This document shows, one piece after another, positions 58,951 through 64,000 of a stretch of 64,000 bases of DNA. Within the stretch, counting starts at the first letter, position 1. Every line of letters begins with the position of its first letter. The notes below the pieces were generated by a model. That model made no database searches. It was given only the letters and a program-made list of their open reading frames with translations, and was not told the DNA's origin. Location: NCBI GenBank assembly GCA_017554385.1, contig JAFZIL010000030.1, positions 1 to 64,000 of the forward strand. Reading direction: 5' to 3'. Source of the stretch: Prevotella sp. (GTDB taxonomy: Bacteria; Bacteroidota; Bacteroidia; Bacteroidales; Bacteroidaceae). The position numbers were made by a program, and so were the translations under genes.

Positions 58951-60183
58951 TTATTGTGTCAAGTCTTTCTCTGTCTTGCTGATGGCGTTTGCCACCGTGT
59001 AGGCAGTGGTCCATGCTGCCTGGAAATTAAAACCTCCTGTCACACCGTCGATGTCAAGAATCTCACCGGCGAAATAGAGGTGGGGACAGCTGCGGCTTTC
59101 TAACGTCTGGGGCACGACGCTGTTGAGCGACACGCCTCCGCAGGTGACGAACTCATCCTTGAAGGGTGCACGCCCATTAATGAGATAGGTGTCGTTGCAA
59201 AGGGTGTTGACAAGCCGGTTCATGTGCTTCTTACCTATCTCAGCCCAGCGTGCATCGGCTTTCCCGTCGAGGCTTCTTTCTATAAGGTGGCTCCACAAGC
59301 GGGCAGAGAGGTCGAAGGGGCGCACCGAGCTGACGAGCTTCTGTGAATGGGTGGCAGCAAGTTGCGAGAGATGGCTGGCCACCTCGGCTTCGTTCATTCC
59401 CGTCCAGTTGATGCTTATGGGCGACTGGTAGTTGTGCTCGTGTAGCCAGCGGGCAGCATGGCTCGACAGCTTCAGCGTGGCCGGACCGCTCAGTCCCCAG
59501 TGGGTGACAAGCAGCGGCCCCGTAGAGCGGAACTTGGTCTGCGGCAGCATCAGGGAGGCATGCTCGCAAACGGTGCCCATGAGACTGCGAAGCCGTTCGT
59601 CGTCGATGTTGAAGGTGAAGAGCGACGGTACAGGCTGTTCAATCTCATGCCCGGCATCTGCCAGCCATTGCAGCGACGTGGCCTTCGGTTGTCCGCCAGT
59701 GGTAATGGCCACATAGTCAAAGGATTGCAGCTCGTCGAGCGATTGTATGGAAGTGCCCGTCCTGATGTCGATACCGTGTCGGCGAGCCTCATTGAGGAAG
59801 CAGTCGATGATGGTCTTCGAGTCCTGCGATGAAGGGAACACACACTCATCGTCTTGCGTGGTGAGCTGCACTCCGTGGCGTTCGAACCATTCGTAGGCAT
59901 CGCGGGGACCGAACAGATGGAACAGACGCTTCAGAAGCCGGTGTCCACGCGGGTATACTTCTGAAAGGTCGCGAACCTGGGCAAACGAGTTGGTACAGTT
60001 GCAGCGTCCTCCACCCGAGATGGCTACCTTGGCCAGCACGCGCTGGCTACGCTCCAGAATGGTTACCTGCATTTCTGGACACATCTCCTTTAGGTTCAGG
60101 GCAAGGAAAAATCCCGCTGCCCCGCCACCCACAACCGCGCATCGGCGCGGACGACTCTCAATGCTTGTTCCTTCGTTTCTCAT
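58951..60183 (-). CDS. HI0933/BaiN-type flavoprotein
   Basis: A 410-residue NAD(P)/FAD-dependent oxidoreductase of the HI0933-like family. FAD motif CAVVGGGAAGFFLALNLKE near the N-terminus, then AKVAISGGGRCNCTNSF (family signature), VAITTGGQPKATSLQ, and the C-terminal CGGVSLNSV and LYFAGEILDIDGVTGGFNFQAAW. The physiological substrate is not known; older names such as aminoacetone oxidase are not supported here. A -7 box (TACTTTTG, 60202-60195) lies about 12 bases before the ATG, giving a very short leader. Confidence 0.92.
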   Translation of the reverse strand: MRNEGTSIESRPRRCAVVGGGAAGFFLALNLKEMCPEMQVTILERSQRVLAKVAISGGGRCNCTNSFAQVRDLSEVYPRGHRLLKRLFHLFGPRDAYEWFERHGVQLTTQDDECVFPSSQDSKTIIDCFLNEARRHGIDIRTGTSIQSLDELQSFDYVAITTGGQPKATSLQWLADAGHEIEQPVPSLFTFNIDDERLRSLMGTVCEHASLMLPQTKFRSTGPLLVTHWGLSGPATLKLSSHAARWLHEHNYQSPISINWTGMNEAEVASHLSQLAATHSQKLVSSVRPFDLSARLWSHLIERSLDGKADARWAEIGKKHMNRLVNTLCNDTYLINGRAPFKDEFVTCGGVSLNSVVPQTLESRSCPHLYFAGEILDIDGVTGGFNFQAAWTTAYTVANAISKTEKDLTQ

Positions 60184-60194
60184 TCAAACAGGTG

Positions 60195-60226
60195 CAAAAG
60201 TACACTAAAAACACGAATCTTGCAAG
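60195..60226 (-). promoter_or_regulatory. Promoter of the HI0933-type gene
   Basis: On the minus strand CTTG (60226-60223), a 20-bp spacer and TACTTTTG (60202-60195). One base off consensus in the -33 box. The leader would be under 10 bases. Confidence 0.6.
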
Positions 60227-60278
60227 CTAATTTAACGTTAAATTATCGGAAACCCTGCAATATTCCGTATTTTATCTG

Positions 60279-60286
60279 TAATTTTG
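60279..60286 (+). promoter_or_regulatory. -7 box at the lptD start
   Basis: TAATTTTG only 4 bases before the GTG at 60291. If used, the transcript would be leaderless or nearly so. No TTTG is at the -33 position. Confidence 0.5.
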
Positions 60287-60290
60287 CACC

Positions 60291-63200
60291 GTGAAACAGA
60301 AAATACTCATCATATTGCTGTTTGCCGTACTCATGCTGACATGGGCTTGCACACCTCGTTCGCTCCAGAAAAACAAAGAGGTAAAGGGCGAAGTGCATGC
60401 CGAGACAGTCAGGGATGCGATCAAGACAGCAGCTGCCATATCCGACCTTTCCGACTTGGTGCCCGACACGCTTGTTGTCGGAAAGGATACCATATCCGGA
60501 CTATCCAAGACCTCTGAAGAACTGATTGCTGCTGGTCAGGAAGTGCTGCAGAACGACTCACTCCTGGCCTCTGCCGATTCTTCTTTTGCCGAAAAGAAGA
60601 CAAATAGTCTTGAGCCTGATACCACGAAGATGGACTCCTTGACGCTGGCTATCTACAAGCACAATAAAGCTGTCGACGATTCCCTTCGCTTAGACAGCCT
60701 GAACCGTCAGCGTAAGAACGGTATCGACTCGCCCGTCGACTTTACTGCTAACGATTCACTCATATACGAGGCAGGGTCGGGCATGGCTTTCCTCTATGGC
60801 GACGCCAATGTGAAATACCAGAACATGGATCTCAAGAGCGAGCGCATCTATATGTGCTTAGACTCGTCGCTGGTCCACGCTACAGGTATTCGTGACTCGG
60901 CTACCAACAGCCTGAAAGGAACGCCGGTGTTCAAGATGGGCAGCGACACCTACGAGAGCGACACCATGGCCTTCAACTTCAAGACCAAGAAAGGACTGAT
61001 ACAGCAGGTTTACACGCAGCAGGATGAGGGATACCTGACCTCAGAACTGTCGAAACGCGGAGCTGATGGCGAGCTGTTCCTGCAGCATGGACGCTATACC
61101 ACTTGCGATGAACCGCATCCCGACTTCTATCTGGCACTCTCCCGTGCAAAGGTGCGACCGGGAAAGGACGTGGTGTTCGGTCCTGCCTACCTCGTGGTCT
61201 GCGATGTGCCTGTGCCGTTGGCTGTTCCCTACGGTTTCTTCCCGTTTACGAAAAGCTATTCCAGCGGTTTTATCATGCCTACCTATGGCGACGAGACCGA
61301 ACGTGGATTTTACCTGCGTGACGGCGGATATTATTTTGCCATCAGCGACTACCTGGACTTAAAGGTCATTGGCGAAATCTATACGAAAGGCTCGTGGGGT
61401 ATCTCCGCTGCGTCGAACTACAGGAAACGCTATAAGTACAGTGGTTCGTTCTATGGCAGTTACCAGAATACCATCAACGGCGAGAAGAACATGCCCGACT
61501 ACACCAAGCAGACCAGCTTTAAGATTCAGTGGAGCCACCGTCAGGATGCGAAGGCCAATCCTTATTCCAACCTGTCGGCATCGGTCAACTTTGCCACGTC
61601 GAGCTACGAGCGCAACAATCTCACCTCGATGTACAACCCGCAGTCCATGACCCAGTCAACACGTACTTCGTCGGTCAGCTATAGCACAGGCTTCTCAAGT
61701 ATAGGAATGACGCTTTCGACCACGATGAACCTGAACCAGAACATGCGCGACTCGACCATCTCCATGACCCTGCCCGACCTGAACATCTCCATCTCACGCT
61801 TCAGTCCTTTTAAGCGCAAGAAGATGGTGGGTAAGGAACGCTGGTACGAGAAAATCTCGGTGTCGTACACAGGACATTTCAGCAACTCCATTTCTACTAA
61901 GGAGAGCGAACTCATGGATAAGAACATTGTGCGCGACTGGCGAAACGGTATGCAGCACCAGATTCCCATCACCGGTAACTTCACTATCCTGAACTATATC
62001 AACATCAACCCGTCGTTCAATCTTACCGACCGTACCTATTCCAAGAGGGTGATGCAGTCGTGGGATACCATGACTCAGACAGTGGTCAACGATACCACCT
62101 ATGGCTTCTATAATGTCTACAACTGGAACATGGCCATCTCGGCATCGACGAAGCTGTATGGCTTCTATATCCCTTCAAGGAAACTCTTCGGTGATAAGAT
62201 CGATGCCATACGCCACGTGTTGACTCCGCAGGTCAGCTTTACCTATGCACCCGATTTCAGTGCCTCGCGCTATGGCTACTACCAGACCTACCAGAAGACC
62301 GACGCCCAAGGCAACGTCTCGCTCGTCGAATATTCGCCCTATACAGGGGCGCTCTACGGCGTACCAGGTAAGGGAAAGACGGGTAGCATCTCAGTGAGCC
62401 TGACCCATAATGTCGAGATGAAGTTGCGCAGCGACGAGGATACGGTGGGATTCAAGAAGGTAAGCATCATCGACGAGTTCGGTACCGAGATGTCCTACAA
62501 CCTTGCTACCGACATCCGTCCGCTCAGCGATTTGAGGACACGTCTCAGGCTGAAGCTCACCAAAAGCTATACGCTGAACCTCAGTGCCGTCTTTGCATCC
62601 TATGTCTATGAAGCCGATTCCGTAGGGGCGACGCCACGAGTCAGCGAGCACACCACCTACTGGGAACAAGGCAAGATAGGACGCTTCCAGGGTATGTCGC
62701 AGAACCTCTCCTATACCATCGACAATAACAAGGTGGCCAACCTCTTCAAATGGCTTAGGGGTGAGAAACCCGATAAGAAAGATGACAAGAAGAAACAGGA
62801 TGAGGACGAGGACGATGAATACGACACCGGAACCGAGACCAACGTCGACAAGGATCTGGAGGCGGGAAAGCATGGTGCGCGTAAGGAAAATGCCGGCATG
62901 GCCGAGACCGATGACGACGGCTATATGAACTTCTCGCTCCCCTGGTCGCTCAGCTTCGGCTATGGTATCACCATGCGCGAGGATACCGACAAAAGCCGCT
63001 TCAACTACAACACGATGCGCTATCCCTACACGTTCACACAGAACCTGAATATGAGCGGTAACATCCGACTCTCCGACGGGTGGAATATCTCGTTCTCCTC
63101 AGGCTATGACTTTGAGAACAAGAAAATCTCGATGACGACGGCATCGCTGTCACGCGACCTGCACTGTTTCAACATGTCGTGCTCTGTCGTGCTCGCTCCC

Positions 63201-63305
63201 TATACCAGCTACAACTTCTCCTTCCGATGCAATGCCGCAACGCTCACCGATGCACTGAAGTACGACAAGCGTAGCAGCTATTCGAACTCAGTGCAGTGGT
63301 ATTAG
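60291..63305 (+). CDS. lptD: LPS assembly outer-membrane protein LptD
   Basis: Outer-membrane beta-barrel that inserts lipopolysaccharide. The 1004-residue product has a signal sequence (MKQKILIILLFAVLMLTWA), a Ser/Asp-rich linker, an OstA/LptA-like beta-jellyroll (about 155-300: YEAGSGMAFLYGDANVKYQNMDLKSERIYM), then the barrel (VPYGFFPFTKSYSSGFIMPTYG to the end, with many amphipathic strands). A highly charged insert of about 55 residues (823-878, KKDDKKKQDEDEDDEYDTG) lies in one barrel loop. The start codon is GTG, directly behind a -7 box. Length fits Bacteroidetes LptD, longer than the E. coli protein. serB follows after 36 bases. Confidence 0.92.
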   Translation: MKQKILIILLFAVLMLTWACTPRSLQKNKEVKGEVHAETVRDAIKTAAAISDLSDLVPDTLVVGKDTISGLSKTSEELIAAGQEVLQNDSLLASADSSFAEKKTNSLEPDTTKMDSLTLAIYKHNKAVDDSLRLDSLNRQRKNGIDSPVDFTANDSLIYEAGSGMAFLYGDANVKYQNMDLKSERIYMCLDSSLVHATGIRDSATNSLKGTPVFKMGSDTYESDTMAFNFKTKKGLIQQVYTQQDEGYLTSELSKRGADGELFLQHGRYTTCDEPHPDFYLALSRAKVRPGKDVVFGPAYLVVCDVPVPLAVPYGFFPFTKSYSSGFIMPTYGDETERGFYLRDGGYYFAISDYLDLKVIGEIYTKGSWGISAASNYRKRYKYSGSFYGSYQNTINGEKNMPDYTKQTSFKIQWSHRQDAKANPYSNLSASVNFATSSYERNNLTSMYNPQSMTQSTRTSSVSYSTGFSSIGMTLSTTMNLNQNMRDSTISMTLPDLNISISRFSPFKRKKMVGKERWYEKISVSYTGHFSNSISTKESELMDKNIVRDWRNGMQHQIPITGNFTILNYININPSFNLTDRTYSKRVMQSWDTMTQTVVNDTTYGFYNVYNWNMAISASTKLYGFYIPSRKLFGDKIDAIRHVLTPQVSFTYAPDFSASRYGYYQTYQKTDAQGNVSLVEYSPYTGALYGVPGKGKTGSISVSLTHNVEMKLRSDEDTVGFKKVSIIDEFGTEMSYNLATDIRPLSDLRTRLRLKLTKSYTLNLSAVFASYVYEADSVGATPRVSEHTTYWEQGKIGRFQGMSQNLSYTIDNNKVANLFKWLRGEKPDKKDDKKKQDEDEDDEYDTGTETNVDKDLEAGKHGARKENAGMAETDDDGYMNFSLPWSLSFGYGITMREDTDKSRFNYNTMRYPYTFTQNLNMSGNIRLSDGWNISFSSGYDFENKKISMTTASLSRDLHCFNMSCSVVLAPYTSYNFSFRCNAATLTDALKYDKRSSYSNSVQWY

Positions 63306-63341
63306 CGGTAGCCACTCCTACACTTCTAAACTCCTATTCAC

Positions 63342-64000
63342 ATGGAAATGACTAATAAAGAAGAACAGATTCTCGTCCGTATCACAGGACAGGACCGTCC
63401 GGGACTCACTGCTTCGGTTATGGGCATCCTGGCCCGCTACGACGCACAGATACTCGATATTGGACAGGCCGACATCCACTCCACACTGTCGCTTGGCATC
63501 CTTATCCGCATGGACGAGATGCACAGCGGACAGGTGATGAAGGAACTCCTGTTCAAGGCCACAGAGCTGGGTGTGAACATCGGCTTCTCGCCCATCACCG
63601 ACGATGAGTACGAGGACTGGGTGGGCCATCAGGGCAAGAACCGCTACATCCTCATGGTCATGGGGCGCGAACTGGAAGCTCGCCAGATAGAGGCTGCTAC
63701 TCGCGTCATTGCTGACCAAGGCTTCAATATCGATGCCATACGCCGCATGACCGGACGCAAGAGCATCAAGAACCCCGCCAAGCACATCCGTGCCTGTATC
63801 GAGTTCTCGCTGCGAGGTGAGCCGCGCGACCGTCAGCAGATGCAGGCGCAGTTCATGAAACTGTCGCAGGAGATGGAAATAGACTTCTCGTTCCAGCGCG
63901 ACGATATGTTCCGTCGCATGCGCCGTCTCATCTGCTTCGATATGGACTCCACGCTCATCCAGACCGAGTGTATCGACGAGCTGGCCGAGCGGGCTGGGGT
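63342..64000 (+). CDS. serB: Phosphoserine phosphatase with ACT domains (partial, cut by window end)
   Basis: The reading frame opens at ATG 63342 (or 63348) and runs off the window after 219 codons. Residues 1 to about 175 hold two ACT-like domains (ILVRITGQDRPGLTASVMGI, YILMVMGRELEARQIEAA). Then the HAD phosphatase begins with RLICFDMDSTLIQTECIDEL, whose DxDST motif carries the catalytic Asp. It hydrolyses phosphoserine to serine, the last step of serine synthesis, and the ACT domains may sense serine. Truncated only by the window edge. Confidence 0.93.
   Translation, partial: MEMTNKEEQILVRITGQDRPGLTASVMGILARYDAQILDIGQADIHSTLSLGILIRMDEMHSGQVMKELLFKATELGVNIGFSPITDDEYEDWVGHQGKNRYILMVMGRELEARQIEAATRVIADQGFNIDAIRRMTGRKSIKNPAKHIRACIEFSLRGEPRDRQQMQAQFMKLSQEMEIDFSFQRDDMFRRMRRLICFDMDSTLIQTECIDELAERAG

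Overview
This window reads as a chromosomal segment of a Bacteroidales bacterium, most likely Prevotella or a close relative. The evidence is: Na+-translocating NQR, menaquinone genes, a type IX secretion (T9SS) plug protein, a GldB-like lipoprotein, BspA-type leucine-rich repeats, Prevotella-style C-terminal tails (Y-x-L-x-G-R ... G ... K), and many promoters of the Bacteroides type (TTTG, about 20 bp, TAnnTTTG) with no E. coli-like -35/-10 boxes. No rRNA, tRNA, CRISPR array, transposase, phage or plasmid gene was seen. Gene order is ordinary housekeeping; the unusual content is in the small repeats.

Layout. 1-1.8 kb: ftsZ and an unrecognised partner. 1.8-8.4 kb (minus): thrA, a phosphoglycerate-mutase-like gene that probably encodes the missing homoserine kinase, metY and thrC, which together form the aspartate-to-threonine/methionine branch. 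8.5-14.6 kb: a large FAD oxidoreductase and tamB, convergent. 14.9-22.4 kb: nqrABCDEF plus a DUF1846 gene. 22.5-27.9 kb: a secreted LRR protein and an S9 peptidase. 28-32.5 kb (minus): DUF4861, an MscS channel and menA. 32.6-36.2 kb: a GldB-like lipoprotein, DUF486 and a fused NfnAB/GltD-type flavoprotein. 36.4-44.8 kb (minus): a GH128-like glycosidase, the T9SS plug protein and two tandem acyl-CoA ligases. 44.9-47.4 kb (minus): a LolC-type permease and an aminotransferase. 47.6-52 kb: NfeD, an SPFH protein and a DUF4450 six-hairpin protein. 52-52.6 kb: a repeat-filled gap. 52.6-56 kb (minus): two tandem ROK kinases, a hotdog thioesterase and menF. 56.2-60.2 kb: a lipoprotein, a carbohydrate-binding beta-helix protein, aroB and an HI0933-type flavoprotein. 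60.3-64 kb: lptD and the start of serB, cut by the window end.

The most notable signal is a set of short tandem repeats with 7- or 8-bp units, often in inverted pairs, plus 22-bp arrays of small dyads. They lie right after stop codons (nqrD, menF, the NfnAB-like gene, the phosphoglycerate-mutase-like gene, the aminotransferase, nfeD, the LRR gene, the DUF4450 gene) and in frame inside conserved enzymes (thrC twice, nqrA, the FAD oxidoreductase twice, possibly the DUF4450 gene). In two genes the repeat itself supplies the stop codon. In the coding insertions the strand or base changes used avoid the stop that the other strand or the perfect repeat would create. This resembles, in concept, the palindromic elements that insert in frame in Rickettsia genes. 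I do not know a published description for this lineage.

Other points: intrinsic terminators of two plus-strand genes are encoded inside the 3' coding ends of the convergent neighbours menA and aroB. A strong intrinsic terminator sits directly before the start codon of the putative homoserine kinase gene. The lolC-type gene has a duplicated 3' tail. All assignments are by reading the sequence, without database searches.
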